Of a stretch of 64,000 nucleotides of DNA, positions 48,389 to 56,886 are shown piece by piece. The translations under genes and the position numbers were made by a program. Numbering within the stretch: position 1 is the stretch's first letter; each line of letters starts with the position of its first letter. The stretch spans positions 62,001 to 126,000 of the forward strand of contig NZ_JADIKC010000007.1 of the NCBI RefSeq assembly GCF_016905005.1, read 5' to 3'. A model generated the notes under the pieces. The model saw only the letters and a program-made list of their open reading frames with translations, was not told the origin of the DNA and did no database searches. The stretch comes from Dyella kyungheensis (GTDB lineage Bacteria; Pseudomonadota; Gammaproteobacteria; Xanthomonadales; Rhodanobacteraceae).

Positions 48389-51300
48389 TTACAGCGAGAA
48401 GTCGTACTGCAGCTGCAGCCGCGCATAACGTGGGGTGTTGAAGTACTTCGGCAGCTTGTAGTGGGTGTACATGGTCTTGCGACCGCTGTTGGAAATGGTC
48501 TCGTACTGTTCGTAGACGAAGGTCGGCGCGTCGTTGTTGAACAGGTTGATCACCGATAGCTGCATGCTCAAGCCTTTCGCCCACGACGGCTGGTAGATCA
48601 CGTTCGGACTGACTGTCCACAGCCATGGGGTGCGCCCGCTGGTTCCCTCAGCGCTGATCTCGCCGTTGCAGACATGGAACGCTGCGCCATAGCCAAATCG
48701 AGTGCCCAGCGTGCCGCCGCCACCGCCATAGCAGCTGATCGGCGCACCCGATTGCGCCAGCAGGTTGAGGCCCGCCGACCACTCGGAGGTGAACTTGTAG
48801 GCGCCGTAGAGCTTGATGGCGTGGCGGCGGTCGTTCGGCAGATAGCCGTTGGCGCCGACCATGATTTCGGGGAAATCGAAATCGGAGGTTGTGCCGGTAT
48901 CGTCCTGGCCGTTGCTGGACTTCACCAGCCCCTCGGTGTTGCCGTAGCTTTTCGACCAGGTGTACGAAGCGTTGAGGTAGTACGTCTCCGACTGCTTCTC
49001 CGCGCTGAGCACGATGCCTTGATAGGAGCGCATGGCACGCGGTCCCAAGGTGCTGCTGGGAATCGTCACATTGAAGGTACGAGGCGAGCCGTCCAGCGTG
49101 GTGCTCAGCGAAAGCGCGCTGCCTGGGTTGTAGATCCAGCAGCCGACCATGCCGGCAGGCACCGACCACTCGTCATCCCAGGCGCCATCCACGCCTTGCC
49201 TTGCCGCTTCCGCGTAGAACGGCCGCGAATCGCAGGTGTCGTCGATGGTGGTGCGCAGCTTCCGGTAGGTGGCCTTCATGCCTACCGTCCAGTTGTCGAG
49301 AAAGACGGTGTCGCTGCGCAGCGTCTTCTGGAAACCGAGGATGTACTCGTCCTGCACGTACGGTTTCAGGCCTTTGGAGGCCACGGCACGTGGATCGGGC
49401 GTACTGCCATCCTCACCGTTGATGATGTAGTGCCCCTGGCTTCCCTTTGTGCCTACCAGCACGGGCGAGCCATCGGGATTGATCGCCGAATAGAGGCTGT
49501 CGTCCTCGACAAAGAGTGACGCGGTCGCGGCGCGCAAGGCGACGTTGGCCGCGATCGGCAGGGAGTAACGACCCGCACTGCCGGCCACTTTGAACGACGC
49601 GTCGCCCATCACGTCCCAGGAAAATCCCAGGCGCGGCTGCCAGATATTTTCCTGTTTGACGAAACTTTCGTCGGCGCCGTTCTTGTTGTTGAAGCTGTCG
49701 TTGCGAAGTCCGCCGTACAGCATCAGCTTCTCGGTCGCCTGCCAATGATCCTCCAGATACCAGGCCTTTTGATCGATGTCGATACGACCGCCCGTGCGGA
49801 AGTTCTTCGTCATCACCAGGCCCGGCGCTTTCGCGCTGGGTTTGGAGTAGTAGTAATGATAGGCACCACCCGAATACGAGCTGCCCGCATCGGACGACCA
49901 GCTTTCGTCGGAATAGCCTGCGCCAAGTTCGTGATCGCCAAGCCTCCAGTCGAGATCGACGCGCCAGGCCTCGCGCTGATCTTTGCCGCCGTAGATGTCG
50001 ACGCTGCTGGTAATGGCACAGGTCGCCGGCCCCCACGGCACGCCGTTGTACGCGGTGTAGGCACAACCGGAAGCGGGCGCGTTGATATCGCCGTTGTAGC
50101 GGGTGGTGATGCCGGCCGGGCTGACGGTGTAGGAGGAATTGTCGCTGTCCATCTTGCCCCACTGGGCCGTCAGGGTCAGATCCTCGGTGAGATAGCCGGT
50201 GTATTTGACGATGCTGGTCAGGCCGCCCACCTTGTTGTGCAGATCGCCCTTGTAGGTCGTCTTCGACGTCACGCCGTCGACGTAAGGAGCGTTGTAGTAG
50301 CGGTAAGTGGTGCTGTCGGTATTGTTGAAGCCGGTGTATTCGAGATGATTGGCGTCGTTGATGTTCCAGTCGAGCTTTACCACCCAGTAAGGACTCCTGG
50401 TGGTGAGGTCGTTGGCGGTAGTAGTCGAGTTGGCATTGCTTAGACTCGAAGTCGAAGAAGCACCGTAAGTGGTGATGCTTGTCTTGGTGAACTCAGCCAA
50501 CGCAAACAGGAACAACTTGTCCTTGATCAACGGCCCGCCCAGCCAGGCGTCGTAAGTGTTGCTGGCCTTGGTGTTTTTATCGTACTCGCGGAAAGTGGTG
50601 CCGTTGGCACGCATGACATTGGGTGAGGTTGCACGAGCCCAGTCCGGTGCCGTGCTCCAGCTCACGCCGCCCTTCCACTCGTTGGTGCCGCGCTTGATGT
50701 TGACCGAGGTCACGCCGCCAGTGGAAAGCCCGTATTGCGCGCCGTAGCCGCCCGACTGCACATCCAACTGGTCGATGGCCTGGAATGGCACTTCGCCGAA
50801 CGAGAGATTGTTGTAGAGGTTGGTGACGTTGAAGCCGTTGACGTAGTAACTGTTCTCCGCGACCGACGAGCCGCCGAACGACGGCAGGTTGCCGAACGCA
50901 CCGTTGCCCTTGACCACGCCCGGCGCCAGCGTCGCCACGCTGACGATATCGCGCGGCACCGGCAGCGCGTTGAGCTGGGAAGCTGAGAAGGTGGTGCGCG
51001 TTTCCGACGAGTTGACGTCGATGGGCGGGATCGCATTGGCACTGACTGTCACGGTACTCAGGCGGGTTGCCTGTGCGGCCTCGGTGCCAAGATTGAGCTG
51101 TGCCGTTTGTCCGGCCAGCACGGTCACCTGGCTGGTGTTGAGCGCATGACCGTCACGCACCAGCTGCACTTCATATCGACCGCTGGGCAACGACGGCACG
51201 CGGAACTTGCCGTCGGGCGTCAGCTCGACCGAACGGGACAGGCCCGAGTCCAACCCCTTGATCACCACCACTGCACCGCTGGCGTAAGTCGCAGTCCCTG

Positions 51301-51412
51301 AGATATCACCCGCCGTACTCTGCGCCAGCGCGCTGCCGCTGCCCAGGCTCAAGGCGATGGCCAGCACCAGCAGGCGTAAATCGAACGAAGCCGATCCGCT
51401 ACGAGAAATCAT
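48389..51412 (-). CDS. Oar-like TonB-dependent receptor
   Basis: 1007 residues. Signal peptide (cleaved after ALAQ), then a carboxypeptidase-regulatory-like domain (about 32-110; TYASGAVVVIKGLDSG, FRVPSLPSGRYEVQL), a plug domain (about 130-240; VPRDIVSVATLAPGV, SYYVNGFNVTNLYNNL) and a long beta barrel ending LQLQYDFSL. No TonB box is obvious. Members of the Oar family are large outer-membrane receptors involved in adhesion, development or uptake in xanthomonads and myxobacteria. It is divergent from the HTH gene at 51614. Confidence 0.92.
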   Translation of the reverse strand: MISRSGSASFDLRLLVLAIALSLGSGSALAQSTAGDISGTATYASGAVVVIKGLDSGLSRSVELTPDGKFRVPSLPSGRYEVQLVRDGHALNTSQVTVLAGQTAQLNLGTEAAQATRLSTVTVSANAIPPIDVNSSETRTTFSASQLNALPVPRDIVSVATLAPGVVKGNGAFGNLPSFGGSSVAENSYYVNGFNVTNLYNNLSFGEVPFQAIDQLDVQSGGYGAQYGLSTGGVTSVNIKRGTNEWKGGVSWSTAPDWARATSPNVMRANGTTFREYDKNTKASNTYDAWLGGPLIKDKLFLFALAEFTKTSITTYGASSTSSLSNANSTTTANDLTTRSPYWVVKLDWNINDANHLEYTGFNNTDSTTYRYYNAPYVDGVTSKTTYKGDLHNKVGGLTSIVKYTGYLTEDLTLTAQWGKMDSDNSSYTVSPAGITTRYNGDINAPASGCAYTAYNGVPWGPATCAITSSVDIYGGKDQREAWRVDLDWRLGDHELGAGYSDESWSSDAGSSYSGGAYHYYYSKPSAKAPGLVMTKNFRTGGRIDIDQKAWYLEDHWQATEKLMLYGGLRNDSFNNKNGADESFVKQENIWQPRLGFSWDVMGDASFKVAGSAGRYSLPIAANVALRAATASLFVEDDSLYSAINPDGSPVLVGTKGSQGHYIINGEDGSTPDPRAVASKGLKPYVQDEYILGFQKTLRSDTVFLDNWTVGMKATYRKLRTTIDDTCDSRPFYAEAARQGVDGAWDDEWSVPAGMVGCWIYNPGSALSLSTTLDGSPRTFNVTIPSSTLGPRAMRSYQGIVLSAEKQSETYYLNASYTWSKSYGNTEGLVKSSNGQDDTGTTSDFDFPEIMVGANGYLPNDRRHAIKLYGAYKFTSEWSAGLNLLAQSGAPISCYGGGGGTLGTRFGYGAAFHVCNGEISAEGTSGRTPWLWTVSPNVIYQPSWAKGLSMQLSVINLFNNDAPTFVYEQYETISNSGRKTMYTHYKLPKYFNTPRYARLQLQYDFSL

Positions 51413-51613
51413 TTCGAGTTGCTCCCCTGTGAAAAGTCGATAGCGGTCCGTGTCGGTGTCATCGACACCAACGGAAGCGCGCTCCGGATGCAGCGCCCTC
51501 CGCGCTGCGGGAAGCAGACAATCAGAACTCGATTAGCAAGTCAAACGTGGTCTTTTTCCTACAAAAATTACAAGAATGGCTTGGCAATTGAACTCACCAA
51601 AGCCAGGTTTAAC

Positions 51614-52000
51614 TTGCCTACACGAAAATCAGTTGACACGTACGCAGGATTCGCAGACCGACTGAACGAAGCCTGCGATTTGGCGGACATTCCGAGTGGC
51701 CGAGGGCGTAACAAAGCGCTCTCGTTGCGCTTTGATGTGTCCAAGGAAGCAGTACGCCAGTGGTTCAAGGGACAGGCCTTTCCCGAAACGGCCCGGTTGG
51801 CAAAGGTTGCCGAGGAGTTCGAGTGCAGCCTGGATTGGCTGATCCTGGGCCGCCTGCCGTCGACCGGGCAGGTACATGAACCGGGGGGCGCCTATAAGGT
51901 CCTGACCGAGCAGGAGCGCGCCGTGATCACCGCGATGCGGAAGTTGAATGCCCGCCGCCGCAACGCCCTGGTGCAACTGCTGGCCGATAGCGAGGGCTGA
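51614..52000 (+). CDS. XRE-like HTH transcriptional regulator
   Basis: About 128 residues from TTG 51614; the start is uncertain because the open frame extends to 51419 with no clear ribosome site, and the family homologues I know begin near the VDTYAGFADRLNEACDLADI segment. HTH: NKALSLRFDVSKEAVRQWFKG, then ETARLAKVAEEFECSLDWLILG, a layout of phage-type repressors. C-terminal tail: LTEQERAVITAMRKLNARRR. It is divergent from the Oar-like receptor gene and could regulate it. Confidence 0.7.
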   Translation: MPTRKSVDTYAGFADRLNEACDLADIPSGRGRNKALSLRFDVSKEAVRQWFKGQAFPETARLAKVAEEFECSLDWLILGRLPSTGQVHEPGGAYKVLTEQERAVITAMRKLNARRRNALVQLLADSEG

Positions 52001-52061
52001 AGGGTGAAGGCCCTTGAAGACCCTCCTCGCCTAGTCCTCGCCTGCCCGAACGCCGCAAAAA

Positions 52062-52121
52062 GGCCCTTCGTGATATCAATGGTGATTGAATGCAGTCATT
52101 GATATCACTGCAAAGGGCGCC
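52062..52121. promoter_or_regulatory. long palindrome at the FitAB-type promoter
   Basis: GTGATATCAATG (52070-52081) and CATTGATATCAC (52097-52108) are perfect 12-bp arms with a 15-nt spacer; they extend outwards with CCCTT/AAGGG complementarity. The symmetry and position 18 bp before the antitoxin ATG fit an autoregulatory operator bound by the ribbon-helix-helix antitoxin and toxin complex. Confidence 0.8.
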
Positions 52122-52125
52122 CGCC

Positions 52126-52365
52126 ATGGCATCCGTCACCATTCGCAACCTGCCCGAAGAAACCCATCGCGCCTTGCGCGTACGTGCTGCTACGCATGGA
52201 CGCAGCACGGAGGCGGAAATCCGGGCGATTCTCGAAAACGCTGTCCGGCCCGAGAACCGAATCAAGCTCGGTTCCCTGCTGGCCGACATGGGCCGGGAAG
52301 TGGGCGGCGTCGAGCTTGAGATCGAGCGCGACAGGACGGCATCCGAGCCGGTGAGCTTTGAATGA
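52126..52365 (+). CDS. FitA-type ribbon-helix-helix antitoxin
   Basis: 79 residues. MASVTIRNLPEETHRALRVR is the RHH DNA-binding segment, followed by HGRSTEAEIRAILENAVRP, a FitA/StbC-like signature, and an acidic C-terminal tail that would wrap the toxin. AAAGGG lies about 9 nt upstream of ATG 52126; the longer frame from 52090 is inside the operator. The last codons overlap the toxin start (ATGA). Confidence 0.88.
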   Translation: MASVTIRNLPEETHRALRVRAATHGRSTEAEIRAILENAVRPENRIKLGSLLADMGREVGGVELEIERDRTASEPVSFE

Positions 52366-52787
52366 TCCTGCTCGATACGTATGTTGTTTCAGAGCCGCTC
52401 AAAGCGCCTGGCGACATGAACGTGCTCGCCTGGATCGACGCGCAGATCATCGAAACGTTGTACCTCTCGGCCATCAGCCTTGCCGAACTGCGCTTCGGCG
52501 TCGCCGTGCTGCCTGAGGGCAAACGCCGTGACCTACTTCATCAGCGTCTCGAGCAACGCGTGCTGCCCCTGTTCGCCGGCCGCATACTGTCATTCGATGC
52601 GCCGGCATCGGATGCGTACGCCACGCTGCGTTCCCGCGCTCGCGCCGCTGGGAAAGCGATTGCGCCGACGGATGGTTACATCGCCGGCATCGCAGCTATT
52701 CATGGCTTCGCGGTAGCCACGCGCGACACGTCGCCTTTTGAGGCTGCCGGCGTGGCCGTGATCAACCCGTGGACATGGCAGGCTTGA
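52362..52787 (+). CDS. FitB/VapC-type PIN-domain toxin
   Basis: 141 residues. PIN fold: MILLDTYVVSEPLK with the first catalytic Asp, LSAISLAELRFGVAVLPEG with the conserved Glu, then APTDGYIAGIAAIHGFAVATRD with later acidic residues. The usual DTNV motif reads DTYV here. PIN toxins cut RNA, often tRNA; the antitoxin gene overlaps by four bases. The catalytic acidic residues are all present, so it is probably active. Confidence 0.85.
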   Translation: MILLDTYVVSEPLKAPGDMNVLAWIDAQIIETLYLSAISLAELRFGVAVLPEGKRRDLLHQRLEQRVLPLFAGRILSFDAPASDAYATLRSRARAAGKAIAPTDGYIAGIAAIHGFAVATRDTSPFEAAGVAVINPWTWQA

Positions 52788-52866
52788 TCGCGATCAGGCG
52801 GCCGCTGGCCGTTTGACTTGCGTGAGGCGACCCATGTCGGCAATCGGTGACACCCGGCATGCCTGG

Positions 52867-53292
52867 CTAAGCCTCCCAAGTCCAAGGATTGATGAGGTTG
52901 ACGCCGGATGCGGCAAAGTCGGCCACGTTTCGAGTCACCACGGTCATGCCGTGTACCTGCGCCGTGGCGGCAATGAAAGCGTCGCGCAACGATTGCGGAG
53001 CGGGTACGTGCAGCTTCGCGCTTCGCTGCGCGACGGCGGTATCCACCGGCAGGACGCGGCCTGCGAAAGCCGGCAACACATGACTGTTCAGCCAGGCACG
53101 AAGCACGGCACCCTTCGAGGGGTCTCTGCGCTCGGCCAGCAAAACGCCAATTTCCAGCTCCTGGATCGTGATCGCGGAAACGAACAGATCGGCGGCATCC
53201 ACGCTGTCCGACCACTGCGCTACGCGTTTGTCGGCCTTGCCGCCGCGCACTTTGCGCAGCTCAGACACGACGTTGGTATCGAGAACAAGCAT
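52867..53292 (-). CDS. PIN-domain ribonuclease toxin (VapC-like)
   Basis: 141 residues: MLVLDTNVVSELRKVRGG with a normal DTNV motif, FVSAITIQELEIGVLLAE with the conserved Glu, and SLRDAFIAATAQVHGMTVVTRN. It ends in NPWTWEA, very close to the NPWTWQA end of the other PIN toxin, which it faces with convergent stops 79 bp apart. Its ATG overlaps the upstream antitoxin stop (ATGA-type overlap of one base). Confidence 0.9.
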   Translation of the reverse strand: MLVLDTNVVSELRKVRGGKADKRVAQWSDSVDAADLFVSAITIQELEIGVLLAERRDPSKGAVLRAWLNSHVLPAFAGRVLPVDTAVAQRSAKLHVPAPQSLRDAFIAATAQVHGMTVVTRNVADFAASGVNLINPWTWEA

Positions 53293-53546
53293 CAGGACAA
53301 GTCCGCCGGTAGAGCAAGGTCGCGCGGCGGTGGGATTTCCAGTTCAATGTCCTCGACGCCGGGCATGGCCAGCAGATCGGCAATCTTCTGGCGTCCCCCG
53401 GTAAGACGCTGGTATTCCTCGATGCTCAGCAGCACGTGCGCCGGTCTGCCTCGGTCAGTGATGAACACTGGACCCTCCTTGGTGGCTTTCTTGGCCTTCG
53501 TAACGTCCTGGTTGAGTTCGCGGCTCGATAGGGTCGTGATGGTCAT
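53292..53546 (-). CDS. Phd/YefM-family antitoxin
   Basis: 84 residues. MTITTLSSRELNQDVTKAKK is the Phd DNA-binding N-terminus, followed by GPVFITDRGRPAHVLLSIEEYQRL, the family core. The C-terminal tail (IADLLAMPGVEDIELEIPPP) would neutralise the PIN toxin. A 13-bp-arm palindrome lies at its promoter (53564-53595). Confidence 0.92.
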   Translation of the reverse strand: MTITTLSSRELNQDVTKAKKATKEGPVFITDRGRPAHVLLSIEEYQRLTGGRQKIADLLAMPGVEDIELEIPPPRDLALPADLS

Positions 53547-53563
53547 GATGGCGCTCCGACGCA

Positions 53564-53595
53564 GCTCGTTTGTAGTTACGTTACTACAAACAAGC
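53564..53595. promoter_or_regulatory. palindromic operator at the Phd/PIN promoter
   Basis: GCTCGTTTGTAGT (53564-53576) and ACTACAAACAAGC (53583-53595), one mismatch across 13 bp, spacer 6 nt, 18 bp upstream of the antitoxin start. It is the likely autoregulatory site. Confidence 0.8.
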
Positions 53596-53611
53596 TATGT
53601 CATGGCTCGGA

Positions 53612-53814
53612 TCGCCAAATCAGCCTTTCTCTCTCCACCGAGAACCCGCGAAGGCTAGCCTCTCGCTGGCTCGCTAAGGTCTTGGATGCCCGCCTCGATA
53701 CGTTGCAGGGCCTCGCTGAAGCTTGATCTCGCCAAGGCCGGAGCGGCCTGGGAACGGTGGACGCAGCTCGGCGAATCAGGCCTTCTCGCTTTCACCGCAG
53801 AAGAGGCGAACGCT
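53612..53814. repeat. pair of imperfect ~44-bp direct repeats
   Basis: 53612-53656 and 53770-53814 align with few gaps (a GCGAATCAGGCC...CACCG...GCGAA type core). No gene fits well in this gap. A short open frame ends at 53820 and may be a remnant. Confidence 0.45.
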
Positions 53815-54344
53815 CAATAACGCTGCATCCCTTCCACATGGCACTGCGCCACGCTCTTGCTGGCATTGGCCGCACCGGCGTCATCGCCGGCGTGCCGGCG
53901 CAGCTCGGCGATGGTCTGCCAGTTGCGGGCGCACAACGGACCGAGTTTCGGGCCGAGATCCCAGGAGCGGTGGGCCATCTGTTCGGCGTTGGCGTAATCC
54001 TTCAAACGGATCGCCACCTCGGCGCGGTCCTGCAGCAGGTCCGGCGAATTGGGGCTGATCTTCAGCGCCTGGTCGAGCTTGGTGGCGGCATCGCTGTACT
54101 TGCCCACGCGCAGATCGCCTTCGGCCGCATCCTGCAACGCCGCGACGCCGGGGTCACGCAACGGGTTCACGTCGATGACGGATTTCTCCTTCTCGCCGGC
54201 CGCGCGGATGGACGAAAGCATCTGCTCGTCGGACACGGTCGGACGGGTGGCCTGCGAAGGCGCCACGGGCTGGCTGCACGCCGCGAGCAGGAGTACGACC
54301 AACGAAGCGGGGGCGGCGGAAAGGCGAAGGGCACGACGAAACAT
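53814..54344 (-). CDS. TPR-containing lipoprotein
   Basis: About 176 residues from the Met of MFRRALRLSAAP; a TTG six bases upstream overlaps the PBP1b stop. A lipobox LLLAACSQ near residue 22 gives a lipidated N-terminal Cys. The mature part holds TPR-like helical pairs (GDLRVGKYSDAATKLDQALK, SPNSPDLLQDRAEVAIRL). It starts about 5 bp after the PBP1b stop, so it is coupled to that gene. A role as a PBP1b partner, in the manner of LpoA/LpoB, is suggested by position only. Confidence 0.85.
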   Translation of the reverse strand: MFRRALRLSAAPASLVVLLLAACSQPVAPSQATRPTVSDEQMLSSIRAAGEKEKSVIDVNPLRDPGVAALQDAAEGDLRVGKYSDAATKLDQALKISPNSPDLLQDRAEVAIRLKDYANAEQMAHRSWDLGPKLGPLCARNWQTIAELRRHAGDDAGAANASKSVAQCHVEGMQRY

Positions 54345-54346
54345 GA

Positions 54347-56665
54347 TCAATCCCGGCTGGGGGCGGAGGACGCTGGCGCTGGGGATGCGTCGCTACCGCT
54401 GAAGAAATTGCCGACGTGCTGCCAGAAACAGCCCTCGGCGTCCTGGGACAGTGTACCGGCGACCACCGGCACCTGCCGCGCTCCTTCGCAGCCCTCTTCC
54501 GAACGCTTGCCGTCGGCAGTGTTGACCCACGCCATTTCCAGACCCTGGCCCGGCGCTGCCGGCAGTGGCCGCGTGGGCAGTTTCTTGAACAGCTCCTGCC
54601 AGGCGCGCAGGCTGCCGGTGTTGCCGTACATGCCGCTGGGCTTGTTGTCGTCGCGGCCCATCCAGAACACGGCCAGGTGATCGGCGGTGAAGCCGGCGAA
54701 CCAGCTGTCGCGCAGGTCATTGGAGGTGCCGGTCTTGCCCGCCGCGTTGAGGTAGCCCAGCCCGACCGTGCCGATCGACGCCGCCGTGCCCGAGCGCGTG
54801 ACCTGCTGCATGGCCCAGGTGGTCAAACGCACAGCGGGCTGGTACTCGCCCGCGCCGGTCTTCACTTCATAGCGCTTGATGGTCTGGCCGCGCGCATCCA
54901 CCACGCCGCGCACCGCCAGCGGCGGCAATGCGTGGCCATCGGCGGCGATGTATTGATAGAGCTGGGTGGCCTGCAGCGGCGACATGTCGACGGCGCCGAT
55001 CAGCAACGAAGGACTCGGGTTGACGTTGCTGAGGCCGAACGATTCGAGGAACGCCTTGATGCGCGACACGCCGACGCTCATGCCCAGGTTGATGCTGGCC
55101 AGATTCCACGAATGCACCAGCGCATCGACCATCGGCACCGAGCCGTGCACATCGCCCTCATCGTTTTTCGGCGTCCAGAAACTGCCGTCCGGCTGGCGCA
55201 GGCTGATCGGCGAATCTTCCACCGGACTGGCCAGATTCCAGCGTTCCGGGTTGGTCAGCGCCACCAGGTACACCAGCGGCTTCACCAGCGAGCCGATCTG
55301 GCGCTTCGCATCCAGCGCACGATTGAAGCCCTGGTCGCCCGGTATCTTGCTGCCGACGATGGCCAGCACTGCACCGGTCTGCGCTTCGGTCACCACGGCA
55401 GCGGCTTGCGCCGCTTCGCCGCGTTTGCCGAGACCACCGAGCGTGGTCGTGATGGCCTGTTCCGCATACACCTGCGCGGCCGGATCCAGCGTGGTGAAGA
55501 TGCTCAGGTTGCCCTGGGAAAGCGTGTCGTCGTCGAAGTCCGAGGTGATCTGCAGACGCACCAGGTCCATGAAGGCCGGGAAACGGTTGTGCGGCAGCTG
55601 GCCGTTGCTCACGATGCCCAGTGGCGTGGCCTTGTACGCGTTCGCCTGTTCCGCGGTGATCAGGTTGGTTTCGCTGAACTGGTCGAGCACCAGGTTGCGA
55701 CGCGACAGCGCGCGATCCGGATAGCGGCGCGGGTCGTAGTAGCTCGGCCCCTTCACCATGCCGATCAGCAGCGCCATCTCCTGCGGCTTGAGGTCTTCCA
55801 TGCGGCGGCCGAAGTAGAACTCCGAGGCCGCGGCAAAACCGTGCACGGCTTGTCCGCCCTGCTGGCCAAGGAACACTTCGTTGACGTAGGCCTCGAGGAT
55901 GCGGCTCTTGTCGTAGTGCGCTTCGATCAGGATCGACATCAGCGCTTCGTTCAACTTGCGCGAGAAATTCTGCTCGCGATCGAGGAACAGGTTGCGCACC
56001 AGCTGCTGCGTGAGGGTGGAACCGCCCTGCACCGTGTGGCCGGCACGCAGGTTAGCGAACGAGGCGCGCAGGATCGCGGTGAGATCGATGCCGAAGTGAT
56101 GCTTGAAGTCGCGGTCTTCCACCGCCTGCAGGCCGGACAGCAGCAGCGGCGGTACGTCGGTGAGTCGCACGATGCGGCGCTCTTCCTGCTGCGAGCCATA
56201 CACGGTGGCGATGCGCGCCGGATCGAGATGAGTCATCTCGATCGGCTTGCCGTTGGCCAGGTCCTTCACGCTGGTGACTTGCGTCTTGCTCAACGCGACG
56301 CGGATGCGCTTGGGCACTTCGCCGCCGTCAGGGCCGGCATAGCCGCGCGAGGCAATGGTGTAAGTGCTGCCCTCTTTGGCCCAGGTGCCGGCGACATCGG
56401 CGTGGCCATCGTTGCTGTAGCCGGCAAAGGTCAGCTCGAGTTCCAGCGTCGAGGAGGTCATCGGCGTGCCTGCCGCCAGCGGCAGCGGCCGCGCGTAGAC
56501 GCGGGTAGGCACCGCGAACACCAGATCGTTGAAGCGGTCCTGCACTCGCTTGTTGAGCACCAGGGTGTACGGCAGCACGAAGCCGAACAGCAGTCCCATG
56601 CAGACCCAGAACGGAATGCGGATCCAGGGCCAGACGGCACTGAAGATCGAGCGAAGACGGGTCAT
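54347..56665 (-). CDS. mrcB: Penicillin-binding protein 1B
   Basis: 772 residues; the start is ATG 56665, the TTG at 56674 being unnecessary. A single N-terminal helix (IPFWVCMGLLFGFVLPYTLV), a UB2H-like region, the GT51 transglycosylase with EDRDFKHHFGID and GGSTLTQQLVRNLFLD, and the transpeptidase with the SxxK Ser in QIGSLVKP, the SxN motif (SWNLASINLG) and KTGTS near residue 700. Bifunctional peptidoglycan synthase of the inner membrane. It is followed by the lipoprotein gene. Confidence 0.96.
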   Translation of the reverse strand: MTRLRSIFSAVWPWIRIPFWVCMGLLFGFVLPYTLVLNKRVQDRFNDLVFAVPTRVYARPLPLAAGTPMTSSTLELELTFAGYSNDGHADVAGTWAKEGSTYTIASRGYAGPDGGEVPKRIRVALSKTQVTSVKDLANGKPIEMTHLDPARIATVYGSQQEERRIVRLTDVPPLLLSGLQAVEDRDFKHHFGIDLTAILRASFANLRAGHTVQGGSTLTQQLVRNLFLDREQNFSRKLNEALMSILIEAHYDKSRILEAYVNEVFLGQQGGQAVHGFAAASEFYFGRRMEDLKPQEMALLIGMVKGPSYYDPRRYPDRALSRRNLVLDQFSETNLITAEQANAYKATPLGIVSNGQLPHNRFPAFMDLVRLQITSDFDDDTLSQGNLSIFTTLDPAAQVYAEQAITTTLGGLGKRGEAAQAAAVVTEAQTGAVLAIVGSKIPGDQGFNRALDAKRQIGSLVKPLVYLVALTNPERWNLASPVEDSPISLRQPDGSFWTPKNDEGDVHGSVPMVDALVHSWNLASINLGMSVGVSRIKAFLESFGLSNVNPSPSLLIGAVDMSPLQATQLYQYIAADGHALPPLAVRGVVDARGQTIKRYEVKTGAGEYQPAVRLTTWAMQQVTRSGTAASIGTVGLGYLNAAGKTGTSNDLRDSWFAGFTADHLAVFWMGRDDNKPSGMYGNTGSLRAWQELFKKLPTRPLPAAPGQGLEMAWVNTADGKRSEEGCEGARQVPVVAGTLSQDAEGCFWQHVGNFFSGSDASPAPASSAPSRD

Positions 56666-56805
56666 GAAGTCCAAGTAGGGGCAATCCTGAACGGGGAGGC
56701 TCCGGGATCATAGGGCCTGCTTCCCGGCGGGCATCTGAACGCGGGCCGCCAGATGTGGCGGGAAGCGGGCACGAATGGGCCACAAGGAGGATCGATCCGC
56801 TCCCT

Positions 56806-56886
56806 TGTGGGAGCGCACCCTGTGCGCGACCGGTCCTTGCCCCAGTCCCGCGCAGGAGGCGGTCGCGCACAGAGTGCGCTCCTACA
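56806..56886. repeat. REP-like inverted repeat, family A (copy 3)
   Basis: Arms 56806-56832 (TGTGGGAGCGCACCCTGTGC and seven more) and 56860-56886, with 2 mismatches. The right arm overlaps the last codons and the stop of the epimerase-like gene (stop 56882-56884). Confidence 0.88.

Noticed and set aside
54416-56713. 765-residue plus-strand frame
   Set aside because: Shadow of mrcB; no ribosome site or motif.
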